Shown: positions 12,001 to 22,915, numbered from the stretch's first letter. The stretch is DNA of 64,000 nucleotides from Podocnemis expansa (GCA_007922195.1 ML681992.1:41875221-41939220); one strand, 5' to 3'. Made by a program: numbers and translations. Notes: generated by a model from the letters alone, not told the origin.

Positions 12001-12384
12001 CCACCGGCACTGGGGTTCGGGGCACATGCCCCGGGGTGCCCAGAGCCAGCAACACCTCTGGTAAACTGTACTCCCAAGAAGGAATGTAGCACTGATGGTG
12101 CTGAGATGCTCCCCAATATTATTGTTATTGCTTGGGTAGTGAGACTTTGCTCTGGCCCTTGTCAGTTTACTCCTTAAAGGCACAGCAGTTACCATCATCC
12201 AATAAACAATCTTATGATAGAGAAGAAATGTCTTCAAACTACCTACCATCCAATAAAGTAGAAACTTCAGATGTTACTGTGATAAGTGCCAAAGAAATGC
12301 CTATAAATAAATAAAAATAAGAATCTCATTTCAGCCACTGTATTGTGTCCACAGAAAGTGACTGGAACATTATCACGAAATTCT

Positions 12385-12515
12385 GCCTCCCATTCTGTAA
12401 ATTCCTCCATCTTCAAAGCACCTGACGAAATGCGATTTTTTCCCCACGAAAGCTCATGCAATAAATAAATCTGTTAGTCTTGAAAAGTGCCACAGGACTC
12501 CTTGGTTGTTTTGCT
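12385..12515 (+). mobile_element. PLE family A 3' tail fragment, sense
   Basis: The sequence runs from a CCTCCCATTCTGTAAATTCC segment through CTTCAAAGCACCTGACGAAA, CACGAAAGCTCATGCAATAA and TAAATCTGTTAGTCTTG to GTGCCACAGGACTCCTTG. This matches, in the same order, the tail of the coding PLE at 58,918-60,575 read on its own sense strand. No coding part is retained. Confidence 0.8.
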
Positions 12516-14525
12516 TCAATAAACTTACTCATACATTGCATACTACACTTCATTGGTTATAGAGGGATGATTCTGTCACCCACCACTACTTTGAAAGTAA
12601 ACCCCCTGAGCCTACTCATGTAGTTAGATGCTCTCTACTCAGCAGGGGTTGCACAATCTGGGCATTATTGTTTGTTTTCACTATCAGTTTAACAAATGTA
12701 ACCTGAATAATATCTTGCCTCCACACATCACCTTGCTATATATTTAACAAAACTTGAATGACTGCTTAGGCACAAGGATCAATAAGTTTTCTATCCTGTG
12801 TGACAAACTACATCATTAAGAACAGTCCATCAAGTAGACAGCCCGATGTAATTTGTGTACTTTCAAGATATATTTTCTAGGCAATTTCATAGCCTTTCTT
12901 TAGATTTGTATATCTGAAATTGATTGGAATACATTTAAAGTAAATAAAGGAGTGCAACATGTGTATTTTGACACAATATACATTGCATTCTATATTTGAT
13001 TCAGAACATTTCATATGGGGGGGAAAGGTAGATAAAAACTTCTTTTTAAGCGTTTAGCCACACAAAGATCTGTTATCTGTACCACCATGTTTAGATGCCA
13101 TTTTCTGATTATACACAGCTTATTTGTGCTTATTCACTTCTGAGTAATTTTCCAAACAACAAGTCTAGACAAAAGAAAAGACATAGCCATTTAAATGATC
13201 GAGTAAAAGGAAAGAGGAGTAGGGAGAGAGAGAGAGAGAGAAAGAGCACGCTGGGGCTCGTTTGGATCACCCTGTTCATTGCTCATGAGATGCATGTATT
13301 TACGAACTCTCAGAAAAGTGACTCCTCGCTATTTCCAATGTGACTATGGCTAACACTGTTTTTCAAACAGCAGTTTTCTAACATTTTTCCTTTCGATGCG
13401 AAACTGTTCTTTATCCACTGAGCTACCCATATTATCATCTCTTGTAAGGATTTCCAGGTGCTAAATTAGCTACCATAGAATTTCCTTTTTCTCCCTTGAA
13501 TGAAATAAAACAAAATGTCTACTTTTTATCTAAAAAAATATAAAATTGAATATAATTTACACAAAATTCAAACACAGCATGAAGCCTTTCACCACTGAAA
13601 ACTGCATGCATCCAACACTTCATGAAAGGTATGGGTAATATATTTTATAGCACTTACGTCATCTAGGACCTGAGAAACCAAATTTAAGAACACAATTTTC
13701 AGCTGTGAATGCCTAAATTTGGACTACTATCGCCACCAAAATTTGCCACTTAAATGTAAGCAAATGGCTTGAATATCCGGCGTGCTGATCATCTACAAAT
13801 CCCAAAGAAGTTAACGAAGCTGAAGATGTTCAGTCACTCAGATTAGGTGCTTCATTGTGAATTTAGGAACAGAATTTCAGGTATTCAAGTTCAAATATAT
13901 TGTGCATAGTCAATTTCATGTTTCCTCTGTATAAGCACTTATCATCTTCCTCAGTAGTTTGGTTGGGTTTTGCACACAATGAAAGGACAGAAAACAATGT
14001 TTAAAATAAGAAAATATAACTCTAGTATTTCAAACCATATCTGGGGGCAGGTAGAATAGCAGAAAATCAGTTTAACTTTTTTATTTTTTTTTCAATTCAT
14101 TGTATTCTAAGTTAACAGTATTCTTTAAGGTATTTTGCAGATAGTACTCCATCAGCAATGGATGAGTAAAATCTAAATTTTGCCCTCAGTTCCTCTGTTG
14201 TAAATCTGACTTAATGGTCACTGAAATCAACAGGACTTGCAAGAGGTCAGTGTCTCTGAAAATGAGGTCTTGAAGTGATTAAGTACCTACCATTAGACAA
14301 TCACATGCAAAAATTTTGGACTAAATCTCTTTGTCTCAGCTCCTCCGTCTCAACAATGGGCATAACTATAATTTCTTTCCTGCCAAGTACTAAGTTTAAT
14401 TATTCTATCATGGCACTTATCACCCACTAATAAACATTTTTTAGCAGAATAATGAGGCATTCCTCAAAATCTTTTGATATGGAGGAGCTTGCAGAGACAG
14501 GAGACGTTCCTAGAAATTTTGAGTC
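12516..14525. other. AT-rich stretch with a short GA repeat
   Basis: A (GA)n run lies at about 13,227-13,243. A TCCACTGAGCTACCC string near 13,418 may be a fragment of the palindromic tRNA-like repeat seen at 24,861 and 34,264. Nothing else was recognised. Confidence 0.45.
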
Positions 14526-14582
14526 CTGTGGACTCCTTATTTGTTTTGCTGAACTAAACTAACACAGCTCCCCTTTGGAACT
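14526..14582 (+). mobile_element. PLE family A terminal tip
   Basis: This short piece reads GTGGACTCCTTATTTG, then TGCTGAACTAAACTAACACA and GCTCCCCTTTGGAAC. That is the extreme 3' tip that follows GGACTCCTTG in the longer PLE A tails of the window. Confidence 0.6.
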
Positions 14583-15129
14583 AGAAATTGTGGTATTTCT
14601 TAGAGCAAGTCCACTCAGAGATTCTAGAGAATTGAGGAGGAAAATACAGATCAAGGCAAATTGTGATTCACTGCTGGTTTAATTCCACTGAAGGTAGTGC
14701 AGTTAGAACAGCACAAAATTTACCTCAGCACTGCCTCAGTACTCTAACTGTGATATATTGTCCCTTTAATAACTTACTCACAAAGTGTAACTATGAGGTT
14801 AAACACAGCAACTGAGATATTGAAATAGTTATTTGAAACATTTTTCTTCTAAATATGTTTGTTTTATAACTTTAAGCTCTATATTTTGCAATATATTAAA
14901 TGTTGTATACCCAAGACATTTTAGCCCAGTCTAATTCTTAAATCTTGGTTGCATTTTATTGGTCCACTTGCCCAGCAAAACATAATTCAGGTTACAGTAG
15001 CTAAGGAGGTAGATAAAGGAGGGTCAGAAATGAAGGGGTTGATTGGGGTGTTGGAAGAAAGGGAGAATTATTCAAAAGAAATTATCTATACCCGCCTTAG
15101 AAATCATTTGGTGAGATACGGTGGGTGAG

Positions 15130-15307
15130 CAGGGCCGTAATTACAGTGGGGCAAATGGGGCTTTGCCCTGGGCATGCTGGAGCGGCTCAATAGAGCTGCT
15201 CTATTAAAGGGAGTGTTTTGCACCATCAGCCCCAAGCGCTGCTAATTGCAAGGGGTATTCCTATCAAAACGCACCCTGAGTGCTGAAACAGAGCATTTAC
15301 AGCTCTG
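15130..15307. mobile_element. Small hAT element, 178 bp, inside a PLE tail
   Basis: The termini are CAGGGCCGTAATTACAGTG and, inward from the right, CAGAGCTGTAAATGC. The TSD is TGGGTGAG (15,122-15,129) and TGGATGAG (15,308-15,315), 7 of 8 identical. The right flank continues straight into the PLE family B tail (GATGAGGTAATACTTTTTAT), and the left flank resembles the missing tip of that tail, so this copy jumped into an existing PLE. The same family recurs at 57,905-58,074. Confidence 0.8.
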
Positions 15308-16060
15308 TGGATGAGGTAATACTTTTTATTGTATCAACTTCTGTTGGTGAGAGAAACAAGCTTTTGAGCTACTCGTACATCAAGCTTTTCTTCAGGACTG
15401 GCAAATGTAGCCTGTCACAACTAAATGCAAGAGGGGACTGACTGTTTAGCATTAAGTAGTTAACGCATACTCTAAGAGACCATTCAAGCTGAAGTGGCCC
15501 CATACCACTTCAACAGTCATAAAAGAAAAAAAAGCGGTATTAGTAAGTTACAGAATTTTAATGAGCCATAAATCTACTGTCTTTATTAAAACTATCATTG
15601 TTAGTGTCTAGCAAAGTTATGAACTTATACTCCAAGGCCTGTCTTTAGGAAATGCTGTGTAGGTTTTCCTTTGAGGATGGGGACTGAGAGGTCAGATACA
15701 GAGCACTTATTTTGTTAAAAGCGTTTGTCCATGGGTAGTATTTTTTGTTTCTCTGTTCTATAATTTCCTTGTGTGAGTTCATTTGAGAGCATAGTAACTG
15801 TCCAGTTTCACCCACGCAGTTGTTACTGGGGCACTTAATGCACTGGAGGAGGCACACCACATATTGCGACAGGCATGTGGAGACTCAATGGAGCTTGGAA
15901 GTGTGTTGTGTGTGGTACTGATCATTTTAGCAGTGGAGATATGTCTGCAGGTTTTACATTTGCTGTTATGGAAGGGTGTGGTGCTGTTTTGAGTTGATGG
16001 GTCCTGGTTTATGGGGAGCTTGTGTCTGCTGATGAGCAGACAAAGTTTCTAGCAACAGCC
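15308..16060 (-). mobile_element. Penelope-like element, family B, 5'-truncated, antisense
   Basis: On the minus strand this reads a zinc-knuckle/linker region, a GIY-YIG endonuclease remnant, then a non-coding tail whose antisense is GATGAGGTAATACTTTTTAT followed by GTATCAACTTCTGTTGGTGA (about 15,310-15,350). The tail belongs to a family different from the GGACTCCTTG elements and recurs as inverted dimers at 28,002-28,165 and 33,010-33,060. The reverse transcriptase domain is missing, so the copy is 5'-truncated. Confidence 0.8.
15645..15860 (-). pseudogene. PLE GIY-YIG endonuclease remnant
   Basis: The 71-codon frame has VCLLQCIKCPSNNCVGETGQ early on and then MNSHKEIIEQRNKKYYP and FNKISALYLTSQSP. 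This is the CxxC-x-YVGETGQ-x-MNSHR arrangement of the GIY-YIG nuclease of Penelope-like elements, with the tyrosine before VGETG lost. Upstream on the same strand (about 15,870-16,040) another frame holds HNSKCKTCRHIST, the Cys-rich knuckle that normally precedes the nuclease, so a frameshift separates them. In the family the domain nicks target DNA; here it is too broken to work. Confidence 0.8.
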
Positions 16061-16998
16061 ATCAACTAAAGTTGAGCCTAACTTCTTCCTGCAGAGCCAA
16101 AGTATAAATATTTCTCTTGACTTATTCAGTCTCCCATTCCCAGCACTGCCTTTTTAATTGTCTGAACTAAAAAGTACCAGGGAAGAGTGGTCAGTGAATG
16201 TTACAAAAAATACACTTTTTTCAACTTTTTTGTCTTTTATATGAGGCGTTCAATCTTCCACATTATTAGTGGAGTTTTAGACCATATGTTGTCAGTTTCT
16301 AATGTGTTCAGGCTTAGCTTTTTGTGTCAATCTCATTACATCTTGAAACAAATATAGTCTCTTGCCTTCAAAACAGAAGATGAAACCACAGGTTTCAATC
16401 AAGTCCTGGTTTGATTTAATTAGACTATGCAGCATTGCCAAATGGTTTTCTATTCAGACCCCTTTTTTGCCTGTTGTACCGGTCTTCCAACTTTTATTTT
16501 GCTTCCTAAAGTTTCCCTGTGATCAGTTTGAAGCACACAGCAAAGTTCTTACAGCCAAAAGGAGAATCCTCATCAGAGGGGAAAGTGGCTTTTTGAATTT
16601 CTTGCTACTAGTTCTCACTGTAAGACAGTTACAATTCCATGAATAGCTTAGCCGTTCACTGATAACACATTATTTGTGGGTTGAAAGTATTTACAGGAAG
16701 ACACAATGGCTTATGGAATGGAGAGGGAGAGAGAAAACCAACTCTCCACCCCTCCAAAACCAGTTGTACTGCGTCTACTTCCTTCACTCATCCCCTCCCA
16801 TTAGATTTTTGGTTCATTCTACACACACCTTTCTTTCTGGTCACTGCTTTTGCTCCCCCTCTTATTTTGTTTTCCTTCTTCTTTTATTAATCTCAATATG
16901 TTGAGCCAAAACAAACTTAACAAGTAAAATCAGTGCCACCTAAACAGGTCACAGACCAGCATAACTTTGCTAAATGTTTTCCCCTGTAGGAAATATAA
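16061..16998. other. Stretch with no recognised gene or element
   Basis: Frames of 94, 76 and 69 codons occur on the plus strand (16,362-16,904) but overlap one another in different frames and show no domain. Pyrimidine-rich sequence at 16,740-16,890 explains the hydrophobic/Phe-rich translations. Confidence 0.45.
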
Positions 16999-17006
16999 GC
17001 AGCATC

Positions 17007-17776
17007 CAGGGGTTAAAGTATTATTTGGTGGACCCCACAGCTCTTCTAAATTTCTGGGTCCCCCTTCATGCACCTCAGCTACTACTCCCCAAATGCCTGT
17101 TCCACCCCAGCTACTGACCCCACCCCAGCTACTGACCCCCAAACACCTGCTCCCCCACCCCAGCTACTGCATTTCCACCAATGCCTGCCACCCACCCCAG
17201 CTACTGCCCCCAAAGCACCTATCCCCCACCAAACCACTCTTTCCCAAGGGTTTCCTCAGCCCCAACCTCCATTCCCTAAGCTCCCTGCCCCTATGTCTCC
17301 ACTCCAGACCTCCTAACCCCCCAGCCCCTTCATCTTCACTTCACCCTCTTCATCTCCCCAACCCCCTCCACACCTTCCCAGCCCACCATCCTGACCCATT
17401 CTTCACCTCCCCCACTGAGCCGCCCGCTGTCCGACTGTCCCCAAACCACCCCCTGAGCCCCCTTATGTGTGCCATCAAGGTGGCCATGGAGGTGGGTCAG
17501 ACCAAGAGGAAGAAGACTGCGGTGCCAGCTAGTGAGAGGGGATAAAGCCCCAAGATTGGGTCCAGGCCACGTGTGCTCCCCAGGCCCAGGAGGAAGGGGT
17601 AGGGCTGATGCAAGCTCCAGGGAATGTGGGGAGGGGTCACCAGGCTCGCTCCAGCCTGCAGCCCCTTGAGCTGGCTCTGGGGGAACACACAGGAACACTG
17701 CGTTCCGGTGTATTCCTCTATTTTTAGGTGGCCCTGGAATGCCATTCCAGCATGTTTCAGCTTGCTTTAACCCCTG
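17007..17776. mobile_element. hAT non-autonomous element, 770 bp
   Basis: The termini are CAGGGGTTAAAGTATTATTT and, inward from the right, CAGGGGTTAAAGCAAGCTGA. The TSD is GCAGCATC (16,999-17,006) and GCAGTGTC (17,777-17,784), 6 of 8 identical. The copy at 56,854-57,564 is the same family in opposite orientation: it shares GGAATGCCATTCC next to a TTTTTAGGTG segment near one end and the GTTAAAGTAT terminus at the other. The C-rich interior gives a 192-codon Pro/Ser/His frame (16,967-17,545) that is compositional and not a gene. Confidence 0.8.
17070..17225. repeat. CACCCCAGCTACTG minisatellite-like array
   Basis: CACCCCAGCTACTG recurs four times (about 17,103, 17,120, 17,156 and 17,193), with a CAGCTACTAC variant before it. 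The spacing is variable, about 17-37 bp. It lies inside the hAT element and is strongly strand-asymmetric (C-rich on the plus strand). Confidence 0.7.
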
Positions 17777-17784
17777 GCAGTGTC

Positions 17785-18441
17785 CAAAGTCGCTGTGGTT
17801 TGTGCACTGAACTGCTGAACACTTTTTGCTGATAAACTCTATACAAGGACGTTAAGAAAAAATAGAGGCCTTAGCTCACGATCCTTCAAATCCTGCTACC
17901 CTGAATACTGTAAATCATAATTAAACAGGAGAAATGGAGAGTTCAGGTTATTGTGACAGATTGAATCAGTTGGGTCAAATCTTCTAAGGAATTCATAGAG
18001 AAATTATACTGTTTTTATTAGCAGGAAGAAATATCCTTGAGGTGCAAATTTTATATAGAACTCCGAAACTATGAAAAAAGTGGTTACTTCAGAAGTACTG
18101 TATAATGCAGGAATATTTTAATTAAAAAAACCTCAAGATTAGATGCTTTAGCATATGGACTCAATGTATCTTTGAGTCATGTTGTCCATCTAACAGTTTA
18201 ATCAGAAAACATATATTATTATCCTCAAGCCTCCTATCGTTTATTATGAATTTCCTAACTCTGATACTGAAAAGGTTTTAGAGTAAAATTAAATGCAAAA
18301 TGATATGGAAACAGTAAGAGATCTGTTTTTATGGTACACCCAGATGAAAACTCCATGAGATGTTCCAGATGCAAGTGATTAAGCATATTCTTTGAAGGAG
18401 CCTAATCTCATTTTCAAAAGTGACCTAGACACTCACAAGTC
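17785..18441. other. AT-rich stretch, nothing recognised
   Basis: No frame over 60 codons, no TIRs and no LINE motif were seen. Confidence 0.5.
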
Positions 18442-18444
18442 TAA

Positions 18445-18693
18445 GGGCATGTCTATAATGCACGTGAAGTTGTAGCTGTTCCATATACTAGCTTTAGTCT
18501 AGCTAACATGTAACAATAACAGTTTAGACATGTTGGAATGAGTTAGCAACCAGACTAGTTACCTCGATTCCGTGGATGGATGTTCTCAGATTGCTAGCCC
18601 ATGCTACCACATCTCTACTGCTATTGTTACTCACATTAGCTAGATTAAAGCTAGCAAAGTCTCTCTCCCTTTCACTTGTAGGGTACACATAGC
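18445..18693. mobile_element. MITE with long inverted arms, 249 bp
   Basis: The termini are GGGCATGTCTATAATGCACG and, inward from the right, GCTATGTGTACCCTACAAG. They resemble the GGCTATGTCTACA ends of the MITE at 9,566. Flanks are TAA (18,442-18,444) and TCA (18,694-18,696). Within it, CTAGCTTTAGTCTAGCTAAC followed by ATGTAACAATAACAG (about 18,488-18,522) is inversely repeated at about 18,618-18,655, so the element can fold into a long hairpin. Confidence 0.65.
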
Positions 18694-18739
18694 TCAAGTC
18701 TCAGTGAAAGTCACTGGGACTTCATCTCCTACATTACTC

Positions 18740-18962
18740 ACAAAGGGGTGGACATGTTAATCTAGTTCAGCAAGCAACCAAGAGTCCTGCAATATTTTTT
18801 ATCACCTGGTCCTATGATCTACACTTTTCTGCATTTATATTCCTCCCATTCTGTATGTTCCCCCATCTTCAAAGCATCTAACAAAGTGGGATTTTCTCCC
18901 ATGAAAGCTCATGTGATAAATAAATTTGTTAGTCTTTAGAAGTGCCACAGGACTCCTTGTTC
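18740..18962 (+). mobile_element. PLE family A: antisense tip followed by sense tail
   Basis: An antisense PLE tip (AAAGGGGTGGACATGTTAAT, then CTAGTTCAGCAAGC and AGAGTCCTG, 18,740-18,787) is followed after about 50 bp by a sense tail (CCTCCCATTCTGTATG, CTTCAAAGCATCTAACAAAG, CCATGAAAGCTCATG, AAGTGCCACAGGACTCCTTG, 18,842-18,960). The inverted order is the same as in the dimers at 26,581 and 29,108 and matches the inverted terminal fragments known from Penelope insertions. Confidence 0.7.
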
Positions 18963-19072
18963 ATTCTACATTAGTTGGGAAACTAATGAAAATTTTATCC
19001 ACATGTTCTTTAATGGATATTTAAGTGTGGTTCTATAACAATCATAAAAAGGTGAGTAAGATAATATTATGT

Positions 19073-19672
19073 TAGGGTTACCATATGTCCGGTTTTTCCT
19101 GGACATGTCCTCCTTTTTGTACATTAACACTCTGTCCAGCCGGATATTTTTTAAATTATAAAAAAATGCATTTCGCCAGAGCAGACGGCCTCCTCCCCAC
19201 TCTGCTAATACCTCCCTCTGTCACCAATCAACATGGGACTCTGGAACTTTGTCATAATGGCAAGCGGAGGTGGCCTAGGAGCTGCCTGGAAAACTGCTAA
19301 GACATTTCTGCTTGCTGTTAGGACCCAGCTCCAACACCGCTTGGCAGAGGAAGGCTTCTGCACCTGGGCCATGGTGGCAGCAAATCCCAATGCGGTGGGG
19401 GAGCAGCATGTGAGGCCAGGACTGGGGGTTGGGGGGCAGAGGGGGCAATGTGTAAGGCCAGGAACGTGGCCGGGGACGGTAGCATGTGAGGCTGGGATCG
19501 AGGGCAGGGGACACAGAAGTGCAGAGGGCAGAGTATGAGGTGGGGATTGAGGTCATGACGGTGCAGAGGGTGCCAGGGGCAGTATGTGAGGCCAGGACTG
19601 TGGCCAGAGGGTAGAGGGGGCCCCCCAACATACATTTTCTTCTTTTTGTGAAGTTCAAGTATGGTAACCCTA
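19073..19672. mobile_element. hAT-like element with TAGGGTTACCATA ends, 600 bp
   Basis: The TIRs are TAGGGTTACCATATGTCC and, inward from the right, TAGGGTTACCATACTTGAA. The TSD is TATTATGT (19,065-19,072) and TACTATGT (19,673-19,680), 7 of 8 identical. The left part also carries internal repetition of TGTCCGG / GGACATGTCC motifs. The interior is G-rich with repeated GTGAGGCCAGGA-like units at about 19,408, 19,450, 19,486 and 19,585. Minus-strand frames of 105-127 codons over this part are shadows of that repetition. Confidence 0.75.
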
Positions 19673-19777
19673 TACTATGTATTTACATCAGTTATAGGTA
19701 CTTATAAGGCATCAACATTATAAAATTTTTGTGGCACTCAAATGCTAACACATTTCTTCGCACAAAACCCTTCTGAT

Positions 19778-19942
19778 CACTGTTCCCTCTAAAGCTGTGC
19801 ATGCGTGCGCAAACACGCAGGCCATGAAACCTGCACACACAACAAAAAAAAGTGCACGCAAAAAAATTAAACAGTGCTAATATCAGTACACACAAGCAAC
19901 ATTTTTGTGCACACAGCCTGCAAAAAATTAGAGGGAACATTG
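19778..19942. mobile_element. Short hAT MITE with perfect 8 bp TSD, 165 bp
   Basis: The termini are CACTGTTCCCTCTAA and, inward from the right, CAATGTTCCCTCTAATTTTT. The TSD CTTCTGAT is identical at 19,770-19,777 and 19,943-19,950. The interior is made of alternating GTGCACACA / TGTGTGCA-like purine-pyrimidine strings and ATGCGTGCGCAAACACGC, which could favour Z-DNA. No coding capacity. Confidence 0.88.
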
Positions 19943-20249
19943 CTTCTGATGTAATGTAAATTAACCCATTTTACAAATGGGGAGTGTGTAGGCCCCCTAA
20001 ATCCCAAGCATGCATGCTAAGCACTGGATCATCCTCTAATACAGATTTCTTTAATTAAGTCCAGACTGTACCTAGTATTAGTAATTAGTTCCCATTTTGT
20101 TCAGAATCAAAGCATTATGCTAACTACACATAGGCCCTATGCCTAGTAGAGTCAAACTGTTTAATTTGTTGTCACAGGAAGTCCTGAAGTAAATCTGATT
20201 TTTTAAAAAGGTTTTATCATTTGTAGTTCTAAGGCAAGACAGAGACAAC

Positions 20250-20333
20250 GAACGTGGTCCTGCTTTTAGCAGGGGGTTGGATCTGATGACATCATGAGGT
20301 CCCTTCCAACCCTCTGATTCTATGATTCTATTA
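20250..20333 (+). mobile_element. CR1 3' UTR fragment
   Basis: GTGGTCCTGCTTTTAGCAGG, GGGGTTGGATCTGATGACA, GTCCCTTCCAACCCTCTGAT and the terminal ATTCTATGATTCTATT match the 3' end of the longer CR1 at 8,068-9,977. Only the last ~80 bp are present. Confidence 0.9.
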
Positions 20334-20459
20334 AATCAAATCTCATAAACGATTCCTAATTTAGGATCAAGAAAGCATTTCATTTAGTCAAGCAGCTTTG
20401 CACTATGGAGGTAAATTCCCTTCCTCTATGTGTCAAGTATGGGCCACTGCAATCAATAC

Positions 20460-20981
20460 CAACATTTCTCAACCTGAGGTGCGGGATCCCTATGTAAGGG
20501 CACCAAAGATTACAGGGGGTCCATGAGGCTTCAGTGATACAAAGGTCACTTAATCCCTCCTGAGCCCCAAGTTTCACTCTAGCTGGATCAGAGGAACAGC
20601 CTCCACCTTAGTCACACACCAGACAGTCATCTGACCAGTGAGAAGCAGCCCTACACCAGTAGAGGCCTGGAGCAGCCCTAAGCAACCCACCAGGGACTGT
20701 CTCAATTACCTTCATTCCATTAGGGACAGGAAGAGGCGGGGCCACATGGGGTATGTGATCTCCTATGGTGATGTATGTGATGGTGGTTTCATCAGAGAAG
20801 GCTTTTCTTCTTACAAGTGGATAATTATTATTAATGTAATTTATTATTACTATTATATATGTTTATAAAGGTTATATATATTTATGGTCACTGAGAGGTG
20901 GGGCGGATGTGTATGCATGGGGTGTGTGTTTATCTTGTGTTAACTAGTGAAGCCTTCACTCAAAAAGATTGGGAATCACAG
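20460..20981. mobile_element. hAT element of the TTCTCAACCTG type, 522 bp
   Basis: The left end reads CAACATTTCTCAACCTGAGG and the right end, inward, CTGTGATTCCCAATCTTTTTG. These are degenerate versions of the common CAGTGGTTCTCAACCT terminus. Flanks are ATCAATAC (20,452-20,459) and ATCTATAT (20,982-20,989), 6 of 8 identical. No domain was found inside. The divergence of TIR and TSD suggests an old copy. Confidence 0.65.
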
Positions 20982-21045
20982 ATCTATATCATTCAAATCA
21001 GTTGGTGTGTTATAGGGCTCTCACAGTACCATACTGAGTTCTTAG

Positions 21046-21108
21046 TACCACACGACTCCTTGTTGTTTTGTTGCTGGACTAAACTAACATGGCTATCACT
21101 TGGAAATT
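21046..21108 (+). mobile_element. PLE terminal tip
   Basis: CCACACGACTCCTTGTTG, TTGCTGGACTAAACTAACAT and GGCTATCACTTGGAA match the extreme 3' tip following GGACTCCTTG in PLE A, with TATCAC in place of TGCCCC. This may be a sibling subfamily. Confidence 0.6.
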
Positions 21109-22915
21109 CTTCAGCTGAGCTTGTACTTCTTTGTCCTTCTCCCACTCCTTTTTTCCCCCCTTTCCAGCTTTTTGGAGACATTATTTTATCAGTTGTGTTT
21201 GATTATTACATTTGTCTATGTGAGTGAGCAGTTGTGTTGGATGCTGGTCTAAAGGTCTGAAGATGTTACTGATGGAAAATTACACTGAAGACACTCGTTT
21301 TCCATTTAGTTTTCAAAACAATGAGGTTAGTGATAACTTTCTTCTCTTCTGGGAGTGAGTTCCATTGCATAAAAATTTTGTAAAAATTCAGATTCCTGTA
21401 CTTATAAAACTCTCTACATCAGTGAAGAATTATACTTAGCTGGTGCATTGTGGGAAGTCATCATCCTAGAGGGGTAGACTCAATCTCCCAAGCAGATAAG
21501 GCAAAGTCCATGAAACACTCCATATATTAGGACAAAGACTTTGTACTTGTATCTCACAAGGACCAAGTGAATACAGCAGAACATGAGAATGAAGAGTTTT
21601 TTGTGATCTCTATTAATAAGCAGATGGACTACATAGTAGAAAGTGCCTGAGACATGAGGCCTGAGGCCTGAACTAAAGTTGTAGTCAGACCCTTCTGGCA
21701 TAAAATAAAACTTAGCAAGAGTTGGGCCCCTGTTACAAAACATGGTTGCTTGCAAGTTCACAGAATTTGGCAGGAACAGAAAGCAAAAAATCATACATAT
21801 TACTAAGATAGACTAGCCACAAGACACTCACACAAGCATATTCTGGAAAGGAGATACCAGACCTCCCCAATATCAACTATGGTACAAACACAGCCCCCAA
21901 AGACAAGAAGAACATATTGACCCCTCCTATAGAAAAAGGTCAGGATGACACTGTGCCAGATAAAGATGTTTTAATTGAACCAACATGTACAAAGTAAAGG
22001 GTAGTAACTGACTGGGTCAAAGGGGCAATATGCAACTTGTGTTATCAGTGTATAAAAGAGGGTCACAAAGGGAGTGTCTTGGTCCAGCCAAAGGGGAAAT
22101 GTAAAGTCCCACCATTCACTGAGCTGTGTCCATTGCAACAAGCATACACGTGTTAGTGTGCATGTAACCAGTGAGTCAGGGCATTAGGACTATGTTTTGT
22201 TGACAATAAACGTAGCCATGTGTCTGTCTTTGCTACTGAATCCACACCTGTAGCTTTACTGGGAAATTCAGTCAAGGTCTGCTGCATTGGCTTTTAGATA
22301 GAATATCCTATGGGACATAAACACCTTCAGATTTTAAGGAGGTGTTCCCATAGAAATCAAAAGCATATTCTGACTATAAATCATTGGCATTATGTTGCTA
22401 TAGCAAAAGGATTCTTTCTTGTAATCTCTGCTCTGCTTGGATAATGATTTGACATAGAAATTGTGATGTTGATCTCTTTCAAGAATTCAGTGAACACTGA
22501 ACATCACAGAAATAAACACTTCGTGATACAAATATGTGGCATTTCCTTATTAATTCACACTGAAAACAGTCAGATCATTTAAAGTCCATACATATTATAC
22601 ATTAAAGAAAGAGAGAATAAACAAGTTTTATAAAATAATTCAATGATCATCCAACATTAGTTTGTTCACTTGTTTTGATATGTGAAGTTTATTTTAATTG
22701 ATTGGGAGTATATCCATGCTATAGCTTAGTAATTAATATACTGATGCACATTTTGTAAAAGGAAGAAATCAAATGAGACCTCATCACAGTGTTCCTTAAT
22801 TTTCCAACAGCATCCTGTTCTGTTCTGACACCACTTGCCGATCTGACCAGTACCAGCTGTCTAGGTCCTTGCCAGTTAGCTTCCCAATGTAAGAGAAATC
22901 AGTAATGCAAAGTGT
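21109..22915. other. Unassigned stretch; possible LTR end near 22,200
   Basis: A minus-strand frame at 21,480-21,794 (104 codons, Phe/Leu-rich) shows no family motif. Around 22,202-22,260 a CAATAAACGTAGCC polyadenylation-like signal followed by TGTCTTTGCTACTGAATCC looks like the R/U5 side of an LTR. No partner boundary or TSD could be fixed, so no element is called. Confidence 0.3.

Larger units (their letters stand above)
11668..12060. mobile_element. hAT non-autonomous element with minisatellite core
   Basis: The TIRs are CAGAGGCATCACTGGCC at the left and, inward from the right, CAGAGGTGTTGCTGGC. The TSD is GCAAACTG at 11,660-11,667 and GTAAACTG at 12,061-12,068, 7 of 8 identical. The interior is very GC-rich and keeps many CpG sites. 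It gives rise to six mutually overlapping long frames on both strands (128-212 codons), all low-complexity Pro/Gly/Ala/Arg, which is why none is called a gene. Confidence 0.8.

Noticed and set aside
11483..12249. Six overlapping long frames (128-212 codons) on both strands
   Set aside because: All are Pro/Gly/Ala/Arg-rich low complexity over one GC-rich hAT interior with a minisatellite; stops are rare there because of composition.
16967..17545. 192-codon plus-strand frame rich in Pro, Ser and His
   Set aside because: It lies in the C-rich repeat core of a hAT element and begins outside it, with no domain.
21480..21794. 104-codon minus-strand frame, hydrophobic
   Set aside because: No family motif, no exon-like borders and an AT-rich composition that gives Phe/Leu-rich translations by chance.
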